Positions 1-8,652 of a stretch of 64,000 bases of DNA are shown one piece after another. Below the pieces are notes generated by a model, which was not told where the DNA came from, made no database searches, and was given only the letters and a program-made list of their open reading frames with translations. Position numbers and translations under genes: made by a program. Positions within the stretch are counted from its first letter, which is position 1. Every line of letters begins with the position of its first letter. The DNA lies in the NCBI GenBank assembly GCA_013204555.1, contig JABMNO010000072.1, forward strand, positions 1 through 64,000, given 5' to 3'. The DNA is from Chloroflexota bacterium (GTDB lineage: Bacteria; Chloroflexota; Dehalococcoidia; Lucifugimonadales; Lucifugimonadaceae).

Positions 1-170
1 CTACATTCCAGTTCAACACGCCTGATTCAACGCTCTTGCCTGAGTAGCTGGTCGGTTGGGTCAACAGGTCTATTGACGCAACCCAACTCTGATCAGCCGC
101 TTGTGACTCCGATTTCTTTCGCCGTCACACTCTCCAAAACTGCTTCGGAACTCAACTTCGCTTATCATGC
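1..170. repeat. Direct repeat copy 1 (island boundary repeat)
   Basis: This stretch matches 4296-4466 with only scattered substitutions until both diverge after about 170 bases. The window opens exactly at the base that, in the second copy, follows a tRNA-like CCA end, so an equivalent tRNA-like end may lie just outside the window. The rest of 1-329 has no convincing gene. The repeat pair encloses the recombinase remnant and darTG, which suggests a boundary of an integrated element. Function is inferred. Confidence 0.8.
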
Positions 171-329
171 ACGGCAATTGCCGTCTGCGCGTGTATGGCG
201 GCGAATTGACAAACCCCTCGATCAGGCTGAACAAGCCGCTCGAGATTTCGAATGGGTACGCGCGAATCTCAATGTTGCCTGGTCCAGGTTTTGATCAGAC
301 CGCCGCCCCCGTAATCCAGGAGACATATT

Positions 330-1973
330 TTGACGCCACAGATTGCAGCATATGGAACGCTTTTCGCTGACGATGGCTTCAGCGTTAAGTGGCAGAACCC
401 TGAAGATGCCAACGTTTGCTGGGTGTGGGATCCCGGCCACTTCCCGTATCCCTTTCCGCCACTCGCAATCGATTGCGGCGGTATGGGCTCAGGCGCCATC
501 GCTAAAGCGCAGGGCGTGCCGACGGAAAATCGTCGACTATCGCGATTCATTAACGGCTACTGGTACATAGGCGCGACTCCCGGGGGCGGTACTCACATCG
601 GCGCCGGTCAGCCTTCAGTAGAGCGGAGAAAGCAGATCGCTGCGGAGTCGAAAGACCCCTGGGGTAATTGGAAACGAGTATGGGAGCCGGAGATTCGGAG
701 CCTCTTAGACCCCATCAAGAGTGATGATCTGAGATCGGTTCCTTATACGGAGATTGCCGACGCACTTGGACGGCTCTTCGCAGATTCCGCAAGTGCGTGG
801 GGAGTGACGATGGGCGCGGCTCAGACACTCGGGGCGATTTCTGGTCCGTTTCTCCAGTACTGCAAGACAGAGTTCGGAGATGAAGGGGAACTTCTAGGTG
901 CGACCATGCTCGGGGGGTATTCGAACTACTCCACAGACTCGGACGTAGCCGTCTGGAATCTGGCCAGGTTGCTTAGTGACACTCCAAATCCGGAGGAGTC
1001 GATTACCGCGCTTGAGCGTAGCCCGGAATCAACAGACAGTGAAGCTGGAAAAATTGCCAATCAGATCCTGAACCACTACGGATGGCGATCCTCACTCTGG
1101 TCGGATATGGCGACACCGGTTTGGCGCATCGATCCAACGCCATTCTTCGAATTGCTGCGGCACTACATTCACAATCTGCCAGAAGATCCTCGAGTGGCCA
1201 CTCGCAGAGCTGCACAACGGCGAAGGCGGATGGTTGCAAAGGTTCGAAAGGGTCTTAGTGGCGAGGGTCTGAAGCATTTCGATGAACTTCTGGAGACCGC
1301 CAGCATCTATGTGCGCCTCCGAGAAGCCCGCGCCTTCTGGCAAGTGGCAGCACTGGGCGTTCTGGGTGTCCCGTGTAGGGCCGCCGGAGCCAGGCTAGTC
1401 GAGGCCGGTGTGATCAACGCGGTCGATGATGTGTATTACCTCAACCTGCACGAAATCGGTGAAGCGACGTCCGGCTCGAAAAACGGCCAGTGGTCCAAGC
1501 TGGTTGCGAAGCGCCGGGTGGCGTACACGAAGTATCAGGGAGCAGTTCCACCCCTCATAATGGGTGCGCCATTTGAAGGGGACATCCAAGAGTTGCAAGG
1601 CCGCACGGGGAAGTTCCGAAATGCCGATTCACACGATGCTATGGATACGGATAACCGCTTAATTTACGGCACCGCTGCGAGCCGCGGAACGGTACGCGGG
1701 ACTGCTCGATTGGTCTATTCGCTGGGCGAAGCGGGGCGCCTGAAAGAAGGCGAAATTCTGGTCTGCCGCACGTCTTCGCCTCCGTGGACGCCCTTGATCG
1801 CCAGATCGGCAGGAGTCATCGCCGAGACCGGAGGGGTTCTGATGCACTGCGCAATTGTCACAAGGGAGTACGCGATCCCATGCATTGTCGGGGTCGGACC
1901 GATTGATGGCCGTATCAAGGACGGCGATACGATCACCGTCGACGGAACTCAGGGAATCATTCGGATCGAGTGA
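330..1973 (+). CDS. PEP-utilizing enzyme mobile-domain protein
   Basis: A 547-residue protein whose C-terminal ~80 residues form the swivelling phosphohistidine domain of the PEP synthase/pyruvate phosphate dikinase family. The motif ETGGVLMHCAIVTREYAIPC is clear, with the His as the expected phosphocarrier. The N-terminal ~430 residues are not recognisable as an ATP-grasp domain and match no enzyme I pattern I know, so the reaction is open. It resembles orphan mobile-domain proteins that handle a phospho-His intermediate without a full dikinase. The TTG start is preferred because AGGAG lies eight bases upstream. It lies inside the repeat-bounded island, upstream of the recombinase remnant. 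Confidence 0.75.
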   Translation: MTPQIAAYGTLFADDGFSVKWQNPEDANVCWVWDPGHFPYPFPPLAIDCGGMGSGAIAKAQGVPTENRRLSRFINGYWYIGATPGGGTHIGAGQPSVERRKQIAAESKDPWGNWKRVWEPEIRSLLDPIKSDDLRSVPYTEIADALGRLFADSASAWGVTMGAAQTLGAISGPFLQYCKTEFGDEGELLGATMLGGYSNYSTDSDVAVWNLARLLSDTPNPEESITALERSPESTDSEAGKIANQILNHYGWRSSLWSDMATPVWRIDPTPFFELLRHYIHNLPEDPRVATRRAAQRRRRMVAKVRKGLSGEGLKHFDELLETASIYVRLREARAFWQVAALGVLGVPCRAAGARLVEAGVINAVDDVYYLNLHEIGEATSGSKNGQWSKLVAKRRVAYTKYQGAVPPLIMGAPFEGDIQELQGRTGKFRNADSHDAMDTDNRLIYGTAASRGTVRGTARLVYSLGEAGRLKEGEILVCRTSSPPWTPLIARSAGVIAETGGVLMHCAIVTREYAIPCIVGVGPIDGRIKDGDTITVDGTQGIIRIE

Positions 1974-2069
1974 GTAACACCGCGTCGAACGGAATTCAAA
2001 GATGCCCTGCACTTCCCGCGTTCCGTGGGTGAGATCACGACCGAGTGGCTGATGAAGTCTCAATTCCAG

Positions 2070-2287
2070 CGCGAGGCCTATCGTTGAGCCCTCTGGACTG
2101 CCCAAGTGGTTCACGTTCCACTCAATGCGCCATGCTGCTGCTTCATTCGGATTGGCGGCTGGCGTGCCAGCGGTCACAGTAGCGGAGCTTTTGGGGCGGA
2201 AGGGTGGTGATGCAGCTATATGGACAAGCAATACCGGCGAGTCGTTCGCTGGCGATGGCAGCGATAGCGGAGGCGTTGGGGGAGTGA
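2070..2287 (+). pseudogene. Tyrosine recombinase C-terminal remnant, frameshifted
   Basis: Frame 1 reads a phage-integrase C-terminal block (FHSMRHAAASFGLAAGVP, then LLG), matching the HxxR region of tyrosine recombinases. Near 2210 the reading shifts to frame 2, which gives VMQLYGQAIPASRSLAMAA and a TGA at 2285-2287. This is the usual tail with the nucleophilic Tyr. The LGH histidine is replaced by Arg, and the core-binding and N-terminal domains are absent. It is a dead integrase, consistent with the flanking repeats. The preceding 1974-2069 holds no gene. Confidence 0.75.
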
Positions 2288-2357
2288 ATGCTGTACGCTG
2301 CCATCGACCTATGGGAGCGGGATTGAGGTGGACATATAATTCATCGTATGGGGCAAC

Positions 2358-3005
2358 ATGCCTGGTAGTCCACCCGAGCCAACTCCGATATGGCATTTGA
2401 CTAGCGTGTCGAATCTTGAATCGATTGCGAGATGTGGCGACGTCTACTGTAAGAATCGGATGGCGGCTGAAAGCACTGTTTATCGGGACATCTCGAATGC
2501 GGAAATTCAGGACTATCGTTCTAATTTCCCGGTCCCGTGCGGTCCAAGTGGAACATTGCATGACTACGTCCCATTCTTTTTCAATCCGTTATCGCCAATG
2601 CTGCTTCGGACAGTAAATAACAGTGAGACCCGACACGTTCACCGCGAACTCGCCCACATAGTCACCACTGCGCAAGCGGTTGCGGAAGTCAACGATCAAT
2701 TCGTTTTCACAACTGGTCACGCCACGATGGCTCTCTCGGAGTACTACGACGACCTATCAAGGCTTGGCGAGGTTGATTGGGACGTAATGCGAGGCAAGTG
2801 GTGGAACAACACGCTCGATCTACCGAATCGGAAATGCAACAGGCAGGCTGAGTTTCTAATCAAAGACTCATTCCCGATACGATCAGCCGCTGGCGTAATC
2901 GTTTTCGATGATGAATCAGCGGAAAAGGCGACGGAATACTTGACTCAGAGTGACGTTGATATTTCAGTGTTCGTGCGACCACAGCATTTCTATCGGGGTG
3001 GATGA
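2358..3005 (+). CDS. darT: DarT ssDNA thymidine ADP-ribosyltransferase toxin
   Basis: A 215-residue DUF4433 protein. DarT uses NAD+ to ADP-ribosylate thymidine in single-stranded DNA, blocking replication. It acts as a toxin and, in studied cases, as an anti-phage defence. Visible family signatures are the N-terminal IWHLTSVSNLESIARCGDVY, the HDYVPFFFNPLSPML block, and the RKCNRQAEFLIKDSFP block with the expected catalytic Glu at residue 165. The length is normal. The stop overlaps the darG start (ATGA at 3002-3005), so the two are translationally coupled. It lies in the island between the recombinase remnant and the att-like repeat. Confidence 0.9.
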   Translation: MPGSPPEPTPIWHLTSVSNLESIARCGDVYCKNRMAAESTVYRDISNAEIQDYRSNFPVPCGPSGTLHDYVPFFFNPLSPMLLRTVNNSETRHVHRELAHIVTTAQAVAEVNDQFVFTTGHATMALSEYYDDLSRLGEVDWDVMRGKWWNNTLDLPNRKCNRQAEFLIKDSFPIRSAAGVIVFDDESAEKATEYLTQSDVDISVFVRPQHFYRGG

Positions 3006-4063
3006 ATATGATTGATCTCGTAAGGGGAAATCTTCTCAGTGCGGATTGCGAGGCCCTGGTCAACACCGTCAATTGCGTCGGAGTGATGGGTAAGGGAGTC
3101 GCACTTCAATTCAAGAAGACTTATCCGAACAACTACGAGATATATAGAGACGTATGTGACGCGGGTGAAATGGTAATCGGCAAAATGTTGGTCACCGAAA
3201 CCGGATTGCTTGGCACTCCCAAGTACATAATCAATTTTCCGACTAAAGATCATTGGAAGAACCGTTCCAAGATAGAGGACATCGAACTTGGACTCGAATC
3301 ATTGGTGTCGGAAATCGAAGCTCGCTCGATCAAATCGATTGCGCTACCACCACTTGGATGCGGAAATGGAGGACTTGATTGGCCGGATGTTCGTCCACTA
3401 ATTGTGGAGGCGCTATCACTGGTTGATGTTGATGTTCAATTGTTCGAGCCTGGTTACGCACCATTCGCCAACGAGCAAGTTGTGTCAACCCGGAAACCTC
3501 GGTTGACACGATTTAAGGCGCTATTGGTTAAGTTGTTCGAGAGATATGCATATCCCGGTTACGAGATCAGCGCATTGGAGGCCCAGAAGCTGGCTTGGTT
3601 TTTGGATCGTGCTGGCGAGCCAACGAAACTCAACTTCGTTAAGGGAAAATACGGCCCATACGCTGAAACACTCAACTATTCCCTTCAGGAGATGGATGGT
3701 CATTTCATCTCAGGATCTGGAGACAGATCCTCGATTCGCGCCGAGATCGTCATCGAATCTGAGGCGGTGGAAGCGGCTGATGAAGTCCTTAAACGCGAAT
3801 CCGATGACGCTTCGGAGAGATTGGATCGAATATTCGGTTTGATACGCGGATTTGAGAATCCATATGGAATGGAGCTGTTGTCCGCGGTCGATTGGTTGGC
3901 GACGAGTGAACACGACCCGATTCGAACAGCTGACGACGCAGTGAGAGAGATTCGGAAATGGTCGGCCCGCAAGGCGAACTTATTTCCCGAGCAGCACATC
4001 AGAAAAACATGGACTCACTTGGTCGCTAAGGAGTGGATTGATCCGGCACTGAACGAAGCCTAA
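3002..4063 (+). CDS. darG: DarG antitoxin (macrodomain plus C-terminal domain)
   Basis: A 353-residue antitoxin of DarT. Residues 1-155 form a macrodomain (NTVNCVGVMGKGVALQFK near the start, PPLGCGNGGLDW around residue 118) that removes ADP-ribose from thymidine in DNA. Residues ~170-350 form the C-terminal DarG domain that directly binds DarT (EISALEAQKLAWFLDRAGEP, then KGKYGPYAETLNYSLQEMDG). Both are intact, so the antitoxin should be active both enzymatically and by sequestration. The start overlaps the darT stop by four bases. The stop is followed by a repeat-rich gap with no further gene. Confidence 0.9.
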   Translation: MNMIDLVRGNLLSADCEALVNTVNCVGVMGKGVALQFKKTYPNNYEIYRDVCDAGEMVIGKMLVTETGLLGTPKYIINFPTKDHWKNRSKIEDIELGLESLVSEIEARSIKSIALPPLGCGNGGLDWPDVRPLIVEALSLVDVDVQLFEPGYAPFANEQVVSTRKPRLTRFKALLVKLFERYAYPGYEISALEAQKLAWFLDRAGEPTKLNFVKGKYGPYAETLNYSLQEMDGHFISGSGDRSSIRAEIVIESEAVEAADEVLKRESDDASERLDRIFGLIRGFENPYGMELLSAVDWLATSEHDPIRTADDAVREIRKWSARKANLFPEQHIRKTWTHLVAKEWIDPALNEA

Positions 4064-4124
4064 ATCCTGAGTGGCGTTGGGTTGGAGACCGCTCGTTTTG
4101 ACCTATTAATCTTGCGTCCGCTCG

Positions 4125-4295
4125 AAGAGCGAATGACAGCAGTTTTGACAGCAACGCAGGTGAACTAACTCAAAACTGCCGCTGAACTAAATCGCTCATT
4201 TCAATCTGAAATCTGTACGAACCTGAACCGCTCTGAACCCGTTTAGCAAGTTTCCTAAACCGGGGGTAGCGGTTCGATACCAGCCGGGGGCACCA
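4125..4295. repeat. att-like repeat ending in a tRNA 3'-end-like sequence (copy A)
   Basis: About 170 bases that align with 5467-5630. Both copies end in a tRNA-like tail: TTTCCT, a G-rich stretch, a GGTTCG element and GGGGGCACCA. The T-stem pairs poorly and no D or anticodon arm fits, so this is not a functional tRNA. It looks like a degenerate 3' fragment left by element integration at a tRNA gene. CCA lies at 4293-4295, and direct repeat 2 begins at the next base. Confidence 0.6.
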
Positions 4296-4466
4296 CTACA
4301 TTCCAGTTCAACACGCCTGATTCAACGCTTTTGTCTGAGTAGCTGGTCGGCTGGGTCATCAGGTCGATTGACTGCAACCCAACTCTGATCAGCCGCTTGT
4401 GACTCCGATTTCTTTCGCCGTCACAGTGTCCCAAATGGGCTTCAGCACTCAACTTCGCTCATCATG
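4296..4466. repeat. Direct repeat copy 2 (island boundary repeat)
   Basis: Near-identical to 1-170, including a long shared stretch around the phrase CAACCCAACTCTGATCAGCC. The copies diverge after ATCATGC. It lies directly after the tRNA-like tail of the att-like repeat, and no gene is seen between 4064 and 4625. The arrangement att-like tail plus repeat suggests successive insertions into the same site. Confidence 0.8.
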
Positions 4467-4625
4467 CGCTGGCCTGATTCGGGTATGACCTGGGTGTTGG
4501 TGTGAGACCACGTGACTTGCGCAGAATCCACACTGCGCGAGAATGCGTCGTGCTGGAGACCCCTCGATACGCTTCCTGGGACGCCATCCGGCATTCATAG
4601 TCGGAGAAGTGGAGGATCGAGTCAC

Positions 4626-5378
4626 ATGAACGCTGTCAAAGATCTTTTGAAATCAGGCCAGACCGTTATCGGGACGGGTGGACCCCCAGACCCAACTCTC
4701 GCTGGTATTCTGGCTGATTCGGGATTCGACTTCCTGCTCTTCGACACTCAGCACTCGCCCATAGAGATTCATCAGCTGATCCCCGCGATTCACGCTACTA
4801 ACGGCAAGAAGGCCGCACCCATCGTTCGGGTCAGCGACAACCGACCTGACCTGATTTGCTTCGCTATGGACGCAGGAGCCAGAGGCATAGTGGTGCCCAT
4901 GGTCAACACCAAAGAGGAAGCCGAAGCCATGGTGCGATCTTGCCGGTACTACCCGAAGGGCGACCGCAGCAATTCTGGGCCTCGCGGGGAGTGGGGCGAA
5001 TACAAGGAGTACCGCGACTACCTGGACATGGCCAATGACGGCATGGTCATCGCCCCCATGATTGAGACAAAGCGGGCGATCGATAACATCGATGAGATCC
5101 TGAGCGTTGACGGGATTGATGTCCTTCTGATTGGTCCGACAGATCTCTCAATTGAGCTTGAGGTTCCAATGCAGTTCGAGTCCGATACCTACGTGGCCGG
5201 ACTGGACAAGATTGCCGCAGCCTGCAAGAACCACGGCGTGGTTCCGGGCATGTACTTCATCCCCCCTGGAATGGACCCAAACTTCTTTGTGGAAAAGGGC
5301 TACAAGTTCTTCACTCAGCAGTGGGCACCATGGGCGACAGAAGGCATAGAGAAAGCCCTGTCAGGCGTTAACAGGTAG
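4626..5378 (+). CDS. HpcH/HpaI-family aldolase (2-oxo acid aldolase)
   Basis: A 250-residue class II, metal-dependent aldolase of the HpcH/HpaI/citrate lyase-beta superfamily. These enzymes cleave 4-hydroxy-2-oxo acids to pyruvate and an aldehyde. Family signatures are DFLLFDTQHSPIEIHQL, DAGARGIVVPMVNTKEEAE with the following RYYPKGDRS, a metal-binding Glu in APMIETKRAIDN, and LLIGPTDLS. An upstream ATG at 4512 is open, but the ATG at 4626 is preferred: GGAGG lies ten bases before it, and family homology begins there. It sits alone between the two tRNA-like repeats, so it may be cargo of a second small insertion. It would suit sugar-acid breakdown along with the enolase-family dehydratases. 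Confidence 0.85.
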   Translation: MNAVKDLLKSGQTVIGTGGPPDPTLAGILADSGFDFLLFDTQHSPIEIHQLIPAIHATNGKKAAPIVRVSDNRPDLICFAMDAGARGIVVPMVNTKEEAEAMVRSCRYYPKGDRSNSGPRGEWGEYKEYRDYLDMANDGMVIAPMIETKRAIDNIDEILSVDGIDVLLIGPTDLSIELEVPMQFESDTYVAGLDKIAAACKNHGVVPGMYFIPPGMDPNFFVEKGYKFFTQQWAPWATEGIEKALSGVNR

Positions 5379-5466
5379 ATCCCGAATAAGACACCGGGTA
5401 TGAAGCCGCTGCCGGAGTGCCTCCTGGCGCTCCGGCAGATATTGAAGGCCTAAGAGGTCGGATTTT

Positions 5467-5630
5467 GTGATGGCGGTATTGACCGCGACGCGGGTGAACT
5501 AACTTCAAACTGCTGCTGAACGAAAACGCTTACCTCCATCTGTATTCCGTGTGAATCGGAACCTCACTGAACCCAATTCACAAGTTTCCTGAACCGGGTG
5601 GTGGAGGTTCGCGTCATCCCGTGGGCACCA
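5467..5630. repeat. att-like repeat ending in a tRNA 3'-end-like sequence (copy B)
   Basis: Second copy of the 4125-4295 repeat, about 70 percent similar by eye. Shared phrases include GGTGAACTAACT, AAACTG with GCTGAAC, and AAGTTTCCT, followed by a G-rich stretch, GGTTCG and GGGCACCA. The CCA lies at 5628-5630. No cloverleaf fits. The rest of 5379-5688 contains no gene. It ends 58 bases from the 3' end of the permease gene. Confidence 0.6.
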
Positions 5631-5688
5631 CTGCCCCTGCATGGTCATCGGTGACGGCGTCATATCGTCCGCGGTGGGCCCGAAAAGC

Positions 5689-7056
5689 CTATCCGGGTTG
5701 GTCTTTGATCCTGCGGTCCAGTAGTGGAATCAAGAGATCAAGGAGGAACAGGGTGATAGCCAGCAAGATGATGACGACGTAAGCGAGGCCGGTCATCATT
5801 GTTACGTCTCGACCGCGCAGGGACTGGAAGAACAGGAATCCCATCCCCGGATAGCGGAACACGATCTCCACGAGGAGCACACCGGTGAGAATCGATCCGA
5901 CCGACGCTGCCAGGCCGGTGATCTGTGGCAGCATCGCATTGCGCATGCCATAACTCAGGAACTGCCGTCGTGGCTTCAGGCCTTTCGCCGCGGCGAAGAT
6001 GGCGAAGTCCTCCCCTTGCAGATTGACCATCAGGCCACGCATTGAAACGGTCCAGAATCCAACGGTGGCGATGATGATCGACAGTGCTGGCAGTACCGCG
6101 TGATGCAGCGCATCGAGGATGAATGAGATCGACCAGTTGGGTCGCAGCGTGGGGTCGTAAACATCCCATCCGCCCTGCATCGGGAACCAGCCCCACTTGA
6201 AGGCCAAGAACCAGATCAGAAACCAGCCAAGCAGGTAGTAGGGAATTGATGAGACCACCAACAGCGGCGTGAATCCCCATCGGATGAAGCCGGGCGACGA
6301 CGGCCACCCCATCAGTCCACCTGCGAACGATCCAACTACGAACGCAATCAAGGTGGAGACGCCCACAAGGCCCAACGTCCAGAAAAGCGAGCTTCTGATC
6401 ACGCTGAATACTGAGACAGGGAAGAAGCGCCGGGACGCACCGAGGTCGAACTGAGCCAGATCGAATATGTAGCGGCGGTACTGGATGATGAGCGGATCGT
6501 CAAAACGAAACTGCCGTTCGAATGCCGTTCGAGCTGATCTATCTGCGATTTGCGAATCAAGCGAGGCGACGACCGCTGCTGTCTCAGGCGGAAGGTTGCC
6601 GGGATCATGATCGCCAATGGTCTGCTCTCGTTCCAGCTTCAGATCTTTGATCAGATCGTCGAGTAGCTGTCGTTTCGGCGCCGATGAGAACCACCCGGCC
6701 TCAGAGGGGTTCAAACCAAGCTGGCGTGGAACAACAAACATCACCGTGCTGGCCACCCAGATGATGAACACCATGAGGGCGAAACGCCTCGTGATTCGGT
6801 TGCGAAGTATCGATTTGATCACACCGACAGTTTTCCGGGTCGGGGACAAATCGACGCCGGGTTGGCTCAACATTTCGTTTATCGATGACCGGAACGCCCG
6901 CGCTTTCTCGTTGGCCGGGTCTATCGAAATTACGCCATCGCAGATTCGGAGAGCGGCAGCCCAATCTTGTCGCCGCATAGCCAGTTCGGCCAGTTCCAAC
7001 TGAGCGCGCGCTGATTCGGCGGTACCGTCCAGGTTTCTGCCGGGTTCAGAGGTCAT
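5689..7056 (-). CDS. Dpp/Opp-type ABC transporter permease with N-terminal TPR-like segment
   Basis: Inner-membrane permease of the DppB/OppB class for peptides or other organic solutes. Residues ~15-65 form a single TPR-like helical hairpin, which is unusual for this family. Membrane segments begin around residue 85, and the BPD_transp_1 core occupies the last ~250 residues, with the EAA-type region near AAAKGLKPRRQFLSYGMRNA. A long polar insertion after the first membrane segment matches DppB topology. No DppC, binding protein or ATPase is adjacent. Its downstream side faces the repeat island, so the operon may have been split. A GTG five codons upstream is an alternative start. Confidence 0.8.
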   Translation of the reverse strand: MTSEPGRNLDGTAESARAQLELAELAMRRQDWAAALRICDGVISIDPANEKARAFRSSINEMLSQPGVDLSPTRKTVGVIKSILRNRITRRFALMVFIIWVASTVMFVVPRQLGLNPSEAGWFSSAPKRQLLDDLIKDLKLEREQTIGDHDPGNLPPETAAVVASLDSQIADRSARTAFERQFRFDDPLIIQYRRYIFDLAQFDLGASRRFFPVSVFSVIRSSLFWTLGLVGVSTLIAFVVGSFAGGLMGWPSSPGFIRWGFTPLLVVSSIPYYLLGWFLIWFLAFKWGWFPMQGGWDVYDPTLRPNWSISFILDALHHAVLPALSIIIATVGFWTVSMRGLMVNLQGEDFAIFAAAKGLKPRRQFLSYGMRNAMLPQITGLAASVGSILTGVLLVEIVFRYPGMGFLFFQSLRGRDVTMMTGLAYVVIILLAITLFLLDLLIPLLDRRIKDQPG

Positions 7057-7360
7057 CGAGATTCCGAACACTCCAGTTCAGATGGCTACGTTGGCCGCGG
7101 CAACATATTCGGTTGGCGAAAACCTCGCCAGACTACTGATCCCCGCAAGCCTCAAAAACGGACGAGAGAGAAATGGGTTTCTCCAACAGAATCTTACGGT
7201 AGGGCATCATTATCGTTCCGCCTGCCGAAGCGATGATCCCATCACACGATTTCGGTCGCAGCGATCGTGGGGCATTGGAATAAGGAACGACTATGGAGCC
7301 GGTGGTTCGGGTATGATTCCGCTCCGCGACGGCAATTAGAACACCAAACGCGAGGCCAGC

Positions 7361-8542
7361 ATGAAGATCACGAATGTCACCACCTATGTAGTCGCCGACC
7401 GGTCGCAGAACCAGATTGGCGCCCGGATGGACTGGCAATGGGTCTTCCTGAAGGTAGAAACAGACGAAGGCGTCACCGGATGGGGAGAGGCCGGAGCATC
7501 GGCCAGGGCCTCCGGTGTGGCGATGGGCACCGCCATCGAGCACGTGAAAGAGGCCGTCATTGGTGAAAACCCGATGGATATCGAGCGCCTCTGGCACAAG
7601 CTGTACCGTCGATTCAGCTACATGGGATCACGGGGTTTTGGAACGAGTCTCACGGCCGGGTTTGACACGGCGCTCTGGGACATCAAGGGCAAAGTGGCCG
7701 GAATGCCGATCTACGACCTGCTGGGTGGTCGGTTCAGGGACCCGGTCCGGCTTTACTGCAACGTATGGTTCCGCGGCTGCTCCACACCAGAGCAGTACGC
7801 GGAGGCCGCACAGAAAAACTTGCTGGACGAGGGGCATGACGCTTGCAAGCTTGACCCGTTTCTGGAGATGGTTCCATTTCACACGATGTACCAGGATGGT
7901 CAGATCAGCAATGAAGGCGAGCAGTTGGGCTACGACATCGTGGCTGCTGTCAGAGAGACTGTTGGGCCAAACCACGAGATATTGATCGATGCTCACGGCC
8001 ACTACAACGTACCAACCGCTATCAGGCTGGCGAACAACCTTTACGAGCAGTCGAACATCGGCTGGTTTGAGGAGCCTGTCCCTCCAGAATCGTACGATGC
8101 GCTGCGCGAGGTTCGAGAACACACAGCGGCGCCGATTTGCGTTGGTGAAAGACTGTTCACACGGTACGATTTCATTCCGATCTTCCGCGACCGGCTGGCC
8201 GACTACATCATGCCCGACACGATATGGACGGGTGGCATATCAGAGGTGAAGAAGATAGCGACCATGGCCGAGGCTTATTACATTCCGGTGGCTCCCCACG
8301 TGGTGCCCGGTGGCCCAATCGAACTCATCGCCGCGGCGCACGTCGTGAGCAGCATCCCCAACTTTTACCGGCTGGAGCACTCTCAGTTCAACATCTCCAC
8401 GCACAACGAGATGTTGAAAGAGCCCTACGTGATCAAGGACGGCGCTCTGCATTTGAACGGCAAACCAGGCCTTGGCTACGAGCCGGACGAGGAGTGGTTG
8501 CTGGCCAACCTTCACCCAGATTGGGAAGTCGCCAGTAGCTGA
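7361..8542 (+). CDS. Enolase-superfamily sugar-acid dehydratase (galactonate dehydratase-like)
   Basis: A 393-residue mandelate racemase/muconate lactonizing enzyme-fold protein that most resembles DgoD-type aldonate dehydratases. Mg ligands are visible as Asp in DAHGHY, Glu in WFEEPVPPE and Glu in CVGERLF. The DxH pattern and the His in VAPHVVPGGPIE supply the acid-base residues expected for syn/anti dehydration. The N-terminal capping domain begins with MKITNVTTYVV. GAGG lies just ahead of the ATG. The gene stands alone. The product would be a 2-keto-3-deoxy sugar acid, a fitting substrate for the HpcH-type aldolase at 4626. The exact substrate cannot be read from sequence. Confidence 0.85.
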   Translation: MKITNVTTYVVADRSQNQIGARMDWQWVFLKVETDEGVTGWGEAGASARASGVAMGTAIEHVKEAVIGENPMDIERLWHKLYRRFSYMGSRGFGTSLTAGFDTALWDIKGKVAGMPIYDLLGGRFRDPVRLYCNVWFRGCSTPEQYAEAAQKNLLDEGHDACKLDPFLEMVPFHTMYQDGQISNEGEQLGYDIVAAVRETVGPNHEILIDAHGHYNVPTAIRLANNLYEQSNIGWFEEPVPPESYDALREVREHTAAPICVGERLFTRYDFIPIFRDRLADYIMPDTIWTGGISEVKKIATMAEAYYIPVAPHVVPGGPIELIAAAHVVSSIPNFYRLEHSQFNISTHNEMLKEPYVIKDGALHLNGKPGLGYEPDEEWLLANLHPDWEVASS

Positions 8543-8652
8543 GGATTCTTGCGCCGGTAAGTCTGAGGTCGACGGTGAACGTTTTTATTGCTGCCGCGCT
8601 GTTGGATTGATAGCGCGGCAATTCCGCTGGAAGCAACGGCGAACGCCCCAGT

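Noticed and set aside
1659..2561. 300-codon minus-strand open frame opposite the PEP-mobile gene
   Set aside because: It is a shadow of the real gene and the integrase remnant; it is rich in Arg/Pro/Ser with no domain.
4243..4295. Possible tRNA gene at the tRNA-like CCA end
   Set aside because: Only a T-loop-like and acceptor-like 3' part is present; the T-stem has mismatches and no anticodon or D arm fits upstream.
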